Positions 6,990-14,449 of a DNA stretch of 30,199 bases are shown here, piece after piece; positions within the stretch are counted from its first letter, which is position 1; each line of letters starts with the position of its first letter. The notes beneath the pieces are model-generated. The model ran no database searches and was not told the DNA's origin. It saw nothing but the letters and a program-made list of their open reading frames with translations. Where the stretch lies: contig JAEZYE010000001.1 in NCBI GenBank assembly GCA_023419315.1, forward strand, positions 1 through 30,199. The letters are read 5' to 3'. The DNA is from Pseudomonadota bacterium. GTDB lineage: Bacteria > Pseudomonadota > Gammaproteobacteria > Xanthomonadales > Xanthomonadaceae. The position numbers and the translations under genes are program-made.

Positions 6990-7057
6990 CCAGGAAGGCC
7001 GGCATTCTATCCGGCTGCGGAGGATCGCCGCGGTGCGTCCGGCCCGCTGGCTTCTGA

Positions 7058-7063
7058 TAGACT
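7058..7063 (+). promoter_or_regulatory. Candidate -10 box for the btuB riboswitch transcript
   Basis: TAGACT at 7058-7063 would place the start of transcription near 7070, just before the first conserved part of the cobalamin riboswitch. I see no good -35 hexamer. Confidence 0.4.
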
Positions 7064-7072
7064 CGCCGCACT

Positions 7073-7276
7073 TTCAGGTGACACCCGGACTGTCCGTCCC
7101 GGTGTTGAAACGGGAAGCCGGTGACGAGCCCTGCGCATGACGCAGGGCGAACATTCCGGCGCTGCCCCCGCAACGGTAAGTGAGGAACACCAGGGCACAC
7201 CGCCACTGTGCGAAGCACGGGAAGGCGCCCTGGCCGCGAGCATCCGCCCGCACCCACGAGCCCGGAGACCGGCCTG
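7073..7276 (+). promoter_or_regulatory. Cobalamin (AdoCbl) riboswitch
   Basis: All conserved blocks occur in order: TTCAGGTG at 7073-7080, GAAACGGGAAGCCGGTG at 7107-7123, GCCCCCGCAACGGTAAG at 7164-7180, CCACTGTG at 7203-7210, CGGGAAGGC at 7218-7226, and the B12 box GAGCCCGGAGACCGGCCTG at 7258-7276. It lies 135 bp before the btuB ATG, so btuB should be switched off when adenosylcobalamin is plentiful. The 135-base space between B12 box and ATG would hold the expression platform. Confidence 0.95.
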
Positions 7277-7411
7277 GAAGCTGTCTGGTTGCGACGCGGT
7301 GGGCGTTGCGGCGGCAATGCCGCTCGTCGGCCGTGCCTGCTGTCCGCCTCCCTGTCGCCGCCTTCCTCGAAGCCAAGCCGTGCGGGCGCGCGCGGCGCAT
7401 GGAGCAAGCCA

Positions 7412-9244
7412 ATGCCACACCCGAAGTACCTCAGCCTCGCCATCGCACTGACGTTGCCGACGATCGCGATCGCGCAGGACGAACCCACCGAACTGGACAC
7501 CGTCGTCGTCACCAGCACGCGCACCGCGATCGCGCTGGAAGACAGCCTGGCGCCGGCGCAGATCATCGATCGCGCCGACATCGAACGCAGCCAGGCCAAC
7601 TCGCTGCAGGATCTGCTGCGCGGTCGCGCCGGCATCAACCTCGCCAACAGCGGTGGCCTCGGCAAACAGACCTCGCTGTTCCTGCGCGGCACCAACTCCA
7701 GCCACACGCTGGTGCTGATCGATGGCGTGCGCGTGAACTCGGCCGACTTCGCCTCTGCGGCGATTCCGGACCTGCCGCTGGCGCAGATTGATCGCATCGA
7801 GATCGTGCGCGGCCCGAACTCCAGCCTGTACGGCTCCGAAGCCATCGGCGGCGTGATCCAGATCTTCACCCGTCGCACGCAGGGCACCTATGCGCCGCAT
7901 TTCCAGATCGGCGGCGGCAGCCACGGCCTGCGGCAGGCCAGCGCCGGCTTCGGTGGGGGCGGTGAGCGCGGCTGGTTCGGCGCCGACGCGTCATACCAGC
8001 GCACCGATGGCATCAACGCCTGCCGTGGTTCGGCCACCTTGTTCAAGGGCTGCTATGCGGATGAGCCGGATCGCGATGGCTATCGCAACGTATCGGCCAG
8101 CCTGCGCGGCGGCTACGCGCTCACCGACACGCTGACCGCCGAAGCCAGCGCGCTGCGTGCCGAAGGCGCGACGCAGTACGACGGCTTCTACAACTACACC
8201 GAAAGCGTGCAGCAGGTGATCAGCGGCAAGCTTCGCTACGTGCCGAACACGCGTTTCGCGCTGACGTTCAATGCCGGCCGCACCGACAACGAAGCCGACA
8301 ACTACAGCAATGGATCGTGGGGCAGCACGAACAACACGCATCGCAATACCGCATCGGCGCAGGCGGACATCGGCGTCGGTGAGGGTCAACTGCTCAGCGT
8401 CGGCACCGACTGGTACATCGATCATCTCGACAGCAGCACCGCGTACGACATGGACAGCCGCCGCAATCTCGCCGGCTTCGTGCAGTACCAGGGCACGTTC
8501 GGCGCACACCAGGTGCAGGCCAGTGTGCGCAACGACGACAACGAGCAGTTCGGCAACCACACCACCGGCAATGTCGGCTGGGGCATGAAGCTCGGCCACG
8601 GCTTCAAGCTCAGCGCCACCTACGGCACCGGCTTCAAGGCGCCGACCTTCAGCGATCTCTACGACCCCTGGAGCGGCAACGACGAACTGGAGCCGGAAGA
8701 ATCCGAGAGTCTCAACATCGGCATCGCGCAGTCCGGCGACGCCTGGCGCTGGGGTCTGGATCTGTACGAGACCCGCATCGATCACCTGATCACCTATGAC
8801 GGCGGCTCGTGGAAGATGATCCAGATCGAGAAGGCGCGCATCCGCGGCGCTGAACTGACCGGCGATCTGAACGTGGCCGGCTGGGATCTGTCGGCGGAAC
8901 TGAGCTACACGGATCCGCGCAACCACACGCCGGGCAGCAACTACGATCACCTGCTGCCGCGCCGCGCCAAGACGACGGGCCGCGTCGACGTGGATCGCAG
9001 CTTCGGCAATGCGCGCATCGGCCTTACCGTGAACGGCGCCGGCTACCGGTTTGATGAAGTAGCCAACAGCACCCGGCTGGGCGGATTCGCCACCACGGAT
9101 CTGCGCATCGAATACGCGCTTTCTCCGGCGTGGACGCTGCAGGCCAAGGTCGACAACGTGTTCGATCGCCACTACGAGACGGTGGCCTGGTACAACCAGC
9201 CCGGCCGCGAGTATGGCGTGAGCCTGCGTTACCAGCCGCGCTGA
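7412..9244 (+). CDS. btuB: TonB-dependent vitamin B12 outer-membrane receptor BtuB
   Basis: The protein has a signal peptide (MPHPKYLSLAIALTLPTIAIA, cut before QDEP), then the TonB-box-like stretch ELDTVVVTS. A plug domain follows with FLRGTNSSHTLVLIDGVRVN and RIEIVRGPNSSLYGSEAIGGVIQI, then a long beta-barrel with FKAPTFSDLY and LEPEESESLNIG. Its 610 residues compare with 614 in E. coli BtuB. A Cys pair in an outer loop (NACRG...KGCYADEPDRDGYR) may form a disulphide. The ATG at 7412 has GGAG seven bases upstream and gives a proper signal peptide. The riboswitch directly upstream identifies cobalamin as the substrate. The chain ends YQPR rather than with the usual terminal Phe, a small oddity. 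Confidence 0.95.
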   Translation: MPHPKYLSLAIALTLPTIAIAQDEPTELDTVVVTSTRTAIALEDSLAPAQIIDRADIERSQANSLQDLLRGRAGINLANSGGLGKQTSLFLRGTNSSHTLVLIDGVRVNSADFASAAIPDLPLAQIDRIEIVRGPNSSLYGSEAIGGVIQIFTRRTQGTYAPHFQIGGGSHGLRQASAGFGGGGERGWFGADASYQRTDGINACRGSATLFKGCYADEPDRDGYRNVSASLRGGYALTDTLTAEASALRAEGATQYDGFYNYTESVQQVISGKLRYVPNTRFALTFNAGRTDNEADNYSNGSWGSTNNTHRNTASAQADIGVGEGQLLSVGTDWYIDHLDSSTAYDMDSRRNLAGFVQYQGTFGAHQVQASVRNDDNEQFGNHTTGNVGWGMKLGHGFKLSATYGTGFKAPTFSDLYDPWSGNDELEPEESESLNIGIAQSGDAWRWGLDLYETRIDHLITYDGGSWKMIQIEKARIRGAELTGDLNVAGWDLSAELSYTDPRNHTPGSNYDHLLPRRAKTTGRVDVDRSFGNARIGLTVNGAGYRFDEVANSTRLGGFATTDLRIEYALSPAWTLQAKVDNVFDRHYETVAWYNQPGREYGVSLRYQPR

Positions 9245-9260
9245 TTTTCCCGCGGTCTCG

Positions 9261-9287
9261 GTCCCCTCTCCGCCGTGGAAAGGGGAC
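9261..9287. terminator. Hairpin shared by convergent btuB and dinB
   Basis: GTCCCCT (9261-9267) pairs with AGGGGAC (9281-9287), extended by TCC/GGA after one mismatch. It fills the gap between the two stop codons. There is no clear T-run, so strength is uncertain. Confidence 0.45.
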
Positions 9288-10379
9288 TCAGGCGGCGCCT
9301 TCTTCCGGCGCCGCTTCCGTGGCGAACAGATCCGACTGCAGACGCACTTCATCGCGCTCGCAGAAGCCCGACAGCCCGACACCGACCAGCCGGTACAGCG
9401 TGTCCGGCGGCAGCGCGACGCGATCACGAAGCGCCAGCGCGATCGCCGTGAACTCGTCGCGCGATGACGGCGGTGCTTCCGGCGTAAAACTGCGGGTCAG
9501 GATGCGGAACTGCGCCGTCTTCAGTTTCAGCACTACCGTGCGACCGATGCGATCGGTCTTGCGCGTGGCCTGCCAGGTCTTGTCGGCGAGCCGTGTGATG
9601 GCGTCATCCAGCGCAGACAGTGGCACGTCCTGCGCGAACGTATCCTCCGACGAAATCGATTGCACCGGTTGATCCGGTTCCACCGGGCGCTCGTCGATGC
9701 CGCGCGCGCGCCGGTACAGGCTTTCACCGAAACTGCCGAATCTCTGCGCCAGATCCTGCTGCGACCACTGGCGCAGATCGCCGACGGTGCGGATGTCGAT
9801 CGCATGCAACTTGCCGAGCATGACCTTGCCCACGCCGGGAATGCGCTCGACCGGCAGCGGCGTGAGGAAGGCTTCGACCTGATGCGGGCGCACGACGAAC
9901 AGTCCATCGGGCTTGCGCCAGTCCGACGCAATCTTGGCGAGGAACTTGTTCGGCGCGACGCCCGCCGAAGCCGTCAACCCGGTTTCATCGCGTATCTGCG
10001 TGCGGATGACTTCGGCAATCGCCGTGGCCGACGGCAGATCGGTCTTCGGCGTGGTCACGTCGAGATAGGCTTCGTCCAGCGACAGCGGCTCCACCTGATC
10101 GGTTTGACGCAGGAAGATGTCGCGCACCTGGCGCGATACCGCCTTGTAGCGGACGAAATCCGGCGGCACGAAAATCGCCTGCGGACAGAGGCGCTCGGCG
10201 CGCATTGCCGGCATCGCCGAACGCACGCCGAACTTGCGCGCTTCGTACGAAGCCGCGCACACCACCGAACGCGCGCCGCGCCACGCGACGACCACCGGCT
10301 TGCCGCGCAGCGCGGGGTCGTCGCGCTGTTCCACCGACGCGTAGAACGCGTCCATGTCGATGTGGATGATCTTGCGCAT
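9288..10379 (-). CDS. dinB: DNA polymerase IV (Y-family, DinB)
   Basis: DinB is an error-prone translesion polymerase. It begins MRKIIHIDMDAFYASVEQRDDP, holding the first catalytic Asp. It has SLDEAYLDVT (about 102-111) with the other catalytic acids, GVAPNKFLAKIASDWRKPDG, and the helix-hairpin-helix IPGVGKVMLGKL, followed by the little-finger domain. The 363 residues match the family. The ATG at 10379 gives the canonical N-terminus; the frame remains open 45 codons upstream, but that part is not conserved. I found no convincing LexA box in the upstream 245 bp. The gene converges with btuB. Confidence 0.95.
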   Translation of the reverse strand: MRKIIHIDMDAFYASVEQRDDPALRGKPVVVAWRGARSVVCAASYEARKFGVRSAMPAMRAERLCPQAIFVPPDFVRYKAVSRQVRDIFLRQTDQVEPLSLDEAYLDVTTPKTDLPSATAIAEVIRTQIRDETGLTASAGVAPNKFLAKIASDWRKPDGLFVVRPHQVEAFLTPLPVERIPGVGKVMLGKLHAIDIRTVGDLRQWSQQDLAQRFGSFGESLYRRARGIDERPVEPDQPVQSISSEDTFAQDVPLSALDDAITRLADKTWQATRKTDRIGRTVVLKLKTAQFRILTRSFTPEAPPSSRDEFTAIALALRDRVALPPDTLYRLVGVGLSGFCERDEVRLQSDLFATEAAPEEGAA

Positions 10380-10624
10380 GCGTCCAGTCTGGCGCGTTGC
10401 CGTCGCACTTGTTGCTACCGGCGCATTGTAGAAGACGCAACGGATTTCAGCGGTGGGCGGAAGGGTCGACGCCCGCGGTCCTTGCGCGTGGCGCGGACGC
10501 TGCCGGTCTTTCACCCGGCCTGCGACTGCTTCAACCGGGCAGCCGGATCGGGGCGATTTCCTTCACGCGGATGTTCGCGTCGCGGGCACCCGCCGGATCG
10601 GGATCCGTCGAGAGCGATGTCGGC
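10380..10624. other. Intergenic gap between dinB and the upstream small gene
   Basis: This 245-bp gap should hold the dinB promoter. I see no RNA gene, no strong terminator and no LexA-type palindrome. One minus-strand frame stays open through 10531 in a different phase from the gene at 10625-10975 (its end reads DANIRVKEIAPIRLPG), but it has no start of its own. Confidence 0.4.
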
Positions 10625-10975
10625 TTACGGGGCGGGCGCGGGGACCGGATGCAGCCACAGCGGCTCATCGCATCGGGCCAGATGCCGGCGCTCGCGCCAG
10701 TCGGCCGTCGCGGGAAAGATCGTGACCATCGCGCGCTCGAGTGCTTCGAACCCCGGTTGGCCGATCCCGGCGACCAGGCAGCGTCCGCCGCCGCTGAACT
10801 GCAATCGCCAATCGGCATCGCCGGTCGCGCCGCCATGCAACTGGATCTCGGCGATGGCCTGCCACGGAAGGAAGCACGCATCGATGCTGAAGCCGAACGC
10901 GGACGTGCGGATCACGCTGCCACCGTGCTCCGCCTTGCGTTGCCGGAATGCATTGAAATCCGAAACCGTACCCAT
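10625..10975 (-). CDS. Conserved hypothetical protein, 116 residues
   Basis: I do not recognise a named family. The protein starts MGTVSDFNAFRQRKAEHGG and reads as a small soluble alpha/beta protein. It has FGFSIDACFLPWQAIAEIQL, the Gly-rich turn FSGGGRC, and a Trp/Pro-rich C-terminus ending PLWLHPVPAPAP. There is no signal peptide or membrane segment. Codon use looks like the neighbours, and the frame is clearly favoured by third-position GC, so it is probably a real gene. It is divergent from the HD-GYP gene across a 231-bp gap and is followed by dinB on the same strand. No function is proposed. Confidence 0.65.
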   Translation of the reverse strand: MGTVSDFNAFRQRKAEHGGSVIRTSAFGFSIDACFLPWQAIAEIQLHGGATGDADWRLQFSGGGRCLVAGIGQPGFEALERAMVTIFPATADWRERRHLARCDEPLWLHPVPAPAP

Positions 10976-11206
10976 GCCGTCAGTCCCTGTGTACGCCACG
11001 CCCTTCCGCCGGTGGCTTTGTTCCTGCGAACGCTGTGGAGGGGCGGACACGGTCATTCCGTGTGGCGGTTCGCGGGCGCCGTTCATCGGGAAGGCGGTTT
11101 TCCCGCCCCGTGACCGGTCAAGGCGCCGGGCGCAACGCCGATATCCGATCCGGGAGCGCACCTGGCGACGGGGCGTGACGCGAAGCGGCGCAGAACGGGT
11201 TTGCAG

Positions 11207-12430
11207 ATGCAGAAGACCATCCACGTGCAGCAGTTGCGTCCGGGCATGTTCGTGCTGCGCCTGCACGGTTCCTGGCTGAAGCATCCGTTCTGGCGCAAAT
11301 CGTTCGTGGTCGATGCCGATGACGTGGCGCTGCTCCAGCACAGTCATGTCGAACACGTGGACATCGACGCCCGGCGCGGTCATGACGTGGCCGGCGCGGA
11401 CGCCGGCGCCTCCGCGCAAGCCGTTGACGATGCGCCGCCGGCCGCAGCGCGCCCTGCGGCCGCCGACCCTTCCTCCACCGCACGGATGGAATGGGTGGGC
11501 TTCGCCGCCGAGGTGGCCCGCGCGCGACGCATCTGTGCCGAAGGACGGGACGTAGTCGAATCGATGTTCCGCGAAGCGCGCATGGGTCGCGCACTCGATG
11601 TCGATGCCGCGGTGCCGCTGGCCATGGAGATCAGCGCGTCGGTGATGCGGCATCCCGGAGCGCTGGTCAGCGTGGCGCGGTTGAAGACCGCCGACGATTA
11701 CACCTATCTGCATTCGGTTGCTGTCAGCGCGCTGATGGTGGCCCTGGCACGCGAACTCGGCCTTCCGGAGGAAGCCCGCCGCGAAGCCGCGATGGGCGGA
11801 TTGCTGCACGACCTCGGCAAGGCGCGCATGCCGCTGGCAATCCTCAACAAGCCGGGCCGGTTGAGTGACGACGAGTTCCGGATCGTGCGCACGCATCCGG
11901 CCGAGGGCGAACAGCTGCTGCGCGAGAGCGGCGTGGAGAACCGCGCGGTGCTCCACATGGTCCGCCATCACCACGAACGCATGGATGGCGCCGGCTATCC
12001 CGACGCACTCGATCAGGAAGGCATTCCCCTGCTCACGCGGATGAGCGCGGTGTGCGATGTCTACGACGCGGTTACGTCGAACCGACCCTACAAGCCGGGC
12101 TGGGACCCGGCCGAATCACTGCGTCGCATGGCCTCCTGGCAAGGGCACTTCGATACCGACGTGTTCAAGGCGCTGGTGCGCAGCCTGGGCATCTATCCCA
12201 TCGGCTCGCTGGTCCGGCTTTCGAGCGAGCGACTGGCGGTCGTGATCGAACAGGGCGCGCATACGCTGGCGCAGCCGAAGGTGCGCGTGTTCTATTCCAT
12301 CAAGTCGCGCAGCCATGTGTTGAACCACGACATCGATCTGGCCGCCAGTGGCTGCACCGAGCGCATCACCGACGTGGAGTCCCCATCGAAATGGGGATTC
12401 CGCCGCCTCGAAAATCTCTGGCTGGGCTGA
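11207..12430 (+). CDS. HD-GYP cyclic-di-GMP phosphodiesterase with N-terminal DUF3391
   Basis: The N-terminal 120 residues (IHVQQLRPGMFVLRLHGSWLKHPFW...) match DUF3391, found in front of HD-GYP domains. The catalytic domain follows from about residue 150: YLHSVAVSALMVALAREL (first His), GGLLHDLGKARMP (HD pair), a third His in THPAEGEQLL, HHHERMDGAGYP (HHExxDGxGYP hallmark), and CDVYDAVTSNRPY (final Asp). All metal ligands and the GYP motif are intact, so hydrolysis of c-di-GMP to pGpG/GMP is expected. An Ala/Pro-rich linker lies at about 60-90. The protein has 407 residues from the ATG at 11207; a TTG two codons earlier is also possible. It is a cytosolic, single-gene unit convergent with the HAAS protein gene. 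Confidence 0.92.
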   Translation: MQKTIHVQQLRPGMFVLRLHGSWLKHPFWRKSFVVDADDVALLQHSHVEHVDIDARRGHDVAGADAGASAQAVDDAPPAAARPAAADPSSTARMEWVGFAAEVARARRICAEGRDVVESMFREARMGRALDVDAAVPLAMEISASVMRHPGALVSVARLKTADDYTYLHSVAVSALMVALARELGLPEEARREAAMGGLLHDLGKARMPLAILNKPGRLSDDEFRIVRTHPAEGEQLLRESGVENRAVLHMVRHHHERMDGAGYPDALDQEGIPLLTRMSAVCDVYDAVTSNRPYKPGWDPAESLRRMASWQGHFDTDVFKALVRSLGIYPIGSLVRLSSERLAVVIEQGAHTLAQPKVRVFYSIKSRSHVLNHDIDLAASGCTERITDVESPSKWGFRRLENLWLG

Positions 12431-12440
12431 AGCGCCGACT

Positions 12441-13352
12441 TCAGCGCGCCGGGTCCGGCAGTCGCGGCGCGCGCAGCCGGCGTCGCCAGGTGATCGCCAC
12501 GTCGATGGCGATGAACACCATCACCAGCCCGAGCGCCACGCGCGCGCCGGCATCTGTCGCCGAGGCCTGGAAGATGCTTCCACCCACCAGCCACCACGTC
12601 AGCAGGACCAGGAATCCCGCGTTGAGGATCAGGCCCCAACGGCGCAGTGCCGGCGTCCAGCGGCCCTGGCGCAGCGCCGCGACCAGCGTTGCAATCGAGC
12701 CGGCCCAGAGGATCACCACCGGCCATGCGCGGACACGCAGGAACTCGGGATCGAACGCGAGTATCTGCGGCAAAGGCCCGGGCAATGCGGGCGCCAGCCA
12801 CGGCAGGCTGATCATCAGCGCGGTGCCGAACGCGGCTCCCGCCAGACCGAAGGCAAGCGCGCCACGGTGAACGCGATCCGCGTCGATCTGGCGCGGCGTG
12901 ATCACCGGCGGCGCGGAGCGCAGTCGGCGGAATGCGAGGCCGAGCAACGCCATCGTGACCAGGAATCCCGGCCACCAGAATGCGCCCAGCCCGGCGCCGA
13001 ACCACCACGCCACGATCGGCTGCTCTCCGGTGAACACACGCGGCAGGGTCAACGCCCATTGCAGCAGCATGCCGATCACCGACAACAGTGCGAAGGTGCG
13101 CGTCTGCTCCGGCGGGATGATGACCTCGCCCGGCGTTCGATAGCGCGCGGCCACCTGCGCCGGCGTGCCGAACCCGCGCAGCAGGTCCATCACCATGGCG
13201 TCATCGGCGGGACGGCCGGCGGTGGCGGCGCGATCGTCCAGCATTTCCGCCAGCAGGCCGCGCAGTTCCAGAGCAATTCCATTGCGGTCGCCGGCGGGCA
13301 ACCGGCGCGTCACATCGTCGATGTAGGTATCGATGACGTCATTCGGATTCAT
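12441..13352 (-). CDS. HAAS-domain multi-spanning membrane protein, PadR partner
   Basis: The first 80 residues (MNPNDVIDTYIDDVTRRLPAG..., then RGFGTPAQVAARY) fit the HAAS/DUF1700-type helical domain: a soluble helical bundle with an IDxYxxDVxRRLP start and a GxPxxVAxxY end. About six hydrophobic segments follow (from FALLSVIGMLLQWALTL to VALGLVMVFIAIDVAI). HAAS proteins are regularly encoded directly after PadR regulators and are thought to work with them at the membrane. Here the ATG overlaps the padR stop by four bases (ATGA). It has 303 residues; what it senses or transports is unknown. Confidence 0.8.
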   Translation of the reverse strand: MNPNDVIDTYIDDVTRRLPAGDRNGIALELRGLLAEMLDDRAATAGRPADDAMVMDLLRGFGTPAQVAARYRTPGEVIIPPEQTRTFALLSVIGMLLQWALTLPRVFTGEQPIVAWWFGAGLGAFWWPGFLVTMALLGLAFRRLRSAPPVITPRQIDADRVHRGALAFGLAGAAFGTALMISLPWLAPALPGPLPQILAFDPEFLRVRAWPVVILWAGSIATLVAALRQGRWTPALRRWGLILNAGFLVLLTWWLVGGSIFQASATDAGARVALGLVMVFIAIDVAITWRRRLRAPRLPDPAR

Positions 13353-13696
13353 GGCGTGCTCCCTTCCAGAAGGCCGGCCATCGTGCCCACAAGGGATTCC
13401 CACGAAGCCGTCAGATCGGCGAGCAGCGCCTCGCCTGCGTCGTTCAACCGGTAGTAGCGCCGGGGTGGCCCGTCTTCGATGCGCCATTCCGAGGCGAGCA
13501 GCCCCTGGCTCTCGAGCCGTCGCAGCAGCGGATAGAGCGTGCCTTCCTCGATGGCCATCCCCTGGCGCGCCAGTTCCTGCCGCAGCGAATAGCCGTACTG
13601 CACTTCCCGCAGCTGCGAGAGCACCGCCAGCACCAGCACGCCGCGCCGGAGTTCCAGCTCCAGCTTGGCTGCCGCACCTTCGCGTATCTCCACCAT
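13349..13696 (-). CDS. PadR-family transcriptional regulator
   Basis: A 115-residue winged-helix repressor. It contains LELRRGVLVLAVLSQL, then YGYSLRQELA and the highly conserved IEEGTLYPLLRRLESQGLLASEW recognition helix and wing, then PPRRYYRLNDAGEALL, ending with the dimerisation helix of the short PadR-s2 type. It is the first gene of a two-gene minus-strand operon with the HAAS protein. An inverted repeat 19-40 bp upstream (13715-13736) is a likely self-regulatory operator. The ligand is unknown. Confidence 0.93.
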   Translation of the reverse strand: MVEIREGAAAKLELELRRGVLVLAVLSQLREVQYGYSLRQELARQGMAIEEGTLYPLLRRLESQGLLASEWRIEDGPPRRYYRLNDAGEALLADLTASWESLVGTMAGLLEGSTP

Positions 13697-13714
13697 GCTT
13701 CACCCCGTACATTT

Positions 13715-13736
13715 TGACGCACGTTACATTGCGTCA
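13715..13736. promoter_or_regulatory. Inverted-repeat operator candidate upstream of padR
   Basis: TGACGCA and TGCGTCA are perfect 7-bp inverted arms separated by eight bases (CGTTACAT). Overlapping ACAT/ATGT-like tetrads, known in PadR sites, occur at both edges (ACATTTTG and GTTACAT). The position 19-40 bp before the padR start fits autorepression. Confidence 0.65.
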
Positions 13737-13743
13737 CACAGTA

Positions 13744-14155
13744 GATCAACAGCCTTGTCGACCGTGCCGACGAACGGCAGGCCCAACCGTCTCCGGGCTG
13801 CCAGACGTCGGCGGAACCGTGGCCGGGGCGTGCAACCGTCGAGGCGCGCCGCCGTTGCCAGCATTTCCGGACCCGGCGATGGCTTCCAAGCTTTCAATGC
13901 CGGGACATGCGCCGCGCCGTACCTGCGACCACCGCGCGCGGATGGCGGGCAGAGATCGAGCGGATTGCAGAGGAAGGCAATCCGCAGGGGCGAGATGACG
14001 AGGAAGGCCACGCGCCAACTTCGGCGCCGAATGGGCTCGCCGTGATCCCGGCAAGCGGCGTGCGCATGACCTGCGTCAAAGCCGGCACGCATCGTGATGC
14101 GTGAAAATCCCGCCGCGCATCGCTGTTTCGCTGCGCATTTCGTGGAGGATTCCGA
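13744..14155. other. Gene-free stretch between padR promoter and the DUF6522-like gene
   Basis: I see no convincing gene in these 412 bp. It holds an 8-bp perfect hairpin CGGATTGC/GCAATCCG at 13961-13984 and a near-perfect palindrome ACGCATC-GT-GATGCGT at 14087-14102. A minus-strand frame ending at 13724 contains short family-like patches (KPSPGPEMLATAARL, FVGTVDKAVDLL) that could be remnants of a decayed gene but may be chance. Confidence 0.4.
14087..14102. promoter_or_regulatory. Palindrome upstream of the DUF6522-like gene, possible operator
   Basis: ACGCATCGTGATGCGT has seven-base perfect arms around a two-base centre and lies 54 bp before the ATG at 14156. Its size fits a dimeric regulator site. 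No cognate regulator can be named. Confidence 0.4.
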
Positions 14156-14392
14156 ATGCGCGCCCAGCCCGATGCCCGCAACCCGATCGAGATCGACGGC
14201 ACGCTCGTTGCCCGCGCATTGCAACTGGAAGCGGAGCAGTTCCGCGCGCTGATGGATCGCGAGCAGATCAGCGTGCTGTGCGAACGTGGCACCGGCGAGG
14301 AACTGGGGCAGACCCGGGTGACCTTCTATCACGCCGGCCGCCGTGCGCGTTTTCTCTACAACGGGCGCTGGACCCAACTGGACCTGCAATAG
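14156..14392 (+). CDS. Small DUF6522-like protein
   Basis: The 78-residue protein starts MRAQPDARNPIEIDGTLVARALQL, has an SVLCERGTGEELGQTRVTFYHAGRR core and ends with a short hydrophobic strand region. The pattern IEIDxxLVAxxL...LCERGTGEDxGxxRLTFFxGxRRxR resembles the DUF6522 family; I make this match from memory and it is not certain. A strong GTGGAGG lies eight bases before the ATG, which supports translation. No signal peptide or membrane segment is present. It is a single gene, facing glmS across a shared terminator. Function unknown. Confidence 0.7.
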   Translation: MRAQPDARNPIEIDGTLVARALQLEAEQFRALMDREQISVLCERGTGEELGQTRVTFYHAGRRARFLYNGRWTQLDLQ

Positions 14393-14415
14393 CCGCTTCC
14401 CGTTGCGTCGGCCCG

Positions 14416-14446
14416 GAAAACAAAGGCCGCTTGCGCGGCCCTTGTT
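14416..14446. terminator. Bidirectional terminator between the DUF6522-like gene and glmS
   Basis: GGCCGC (14425-14430) and GCGGCC (14435-14440) pair around TTGC, flanked by A-rich and T-rich arms. On the minus strand the stem is followed by TTTGTTTT, and on the plus strand by CTTGTTCT. It best serves glmS but could stop both genes. Confidence 0.75.
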
Positions 14447-14449
14447 CTG

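Noticed and set aside
10380..10460. LexA/SOS box before dinB
   Set aside because: No palindrome resembling known LexA sites was found close to the dinB start.
10531..10624. Minus-strand frame ending in DANIRVKEIAPIRLPG after the hypothetical gene, as if that gene had a frameshifted longer tail
   Set aside because: It looks protein-like, but it has no start codon of its own and no slippery site at 10625; I cannot tell a frameshift from chance.
13727..13790. IclR-like N-terminal patch (VGTVDKAVDLL) on the minus strand
   Set aside because: Too short, it ends in a stop before any helix-turn-helix, and the direction and neighbours give no support.
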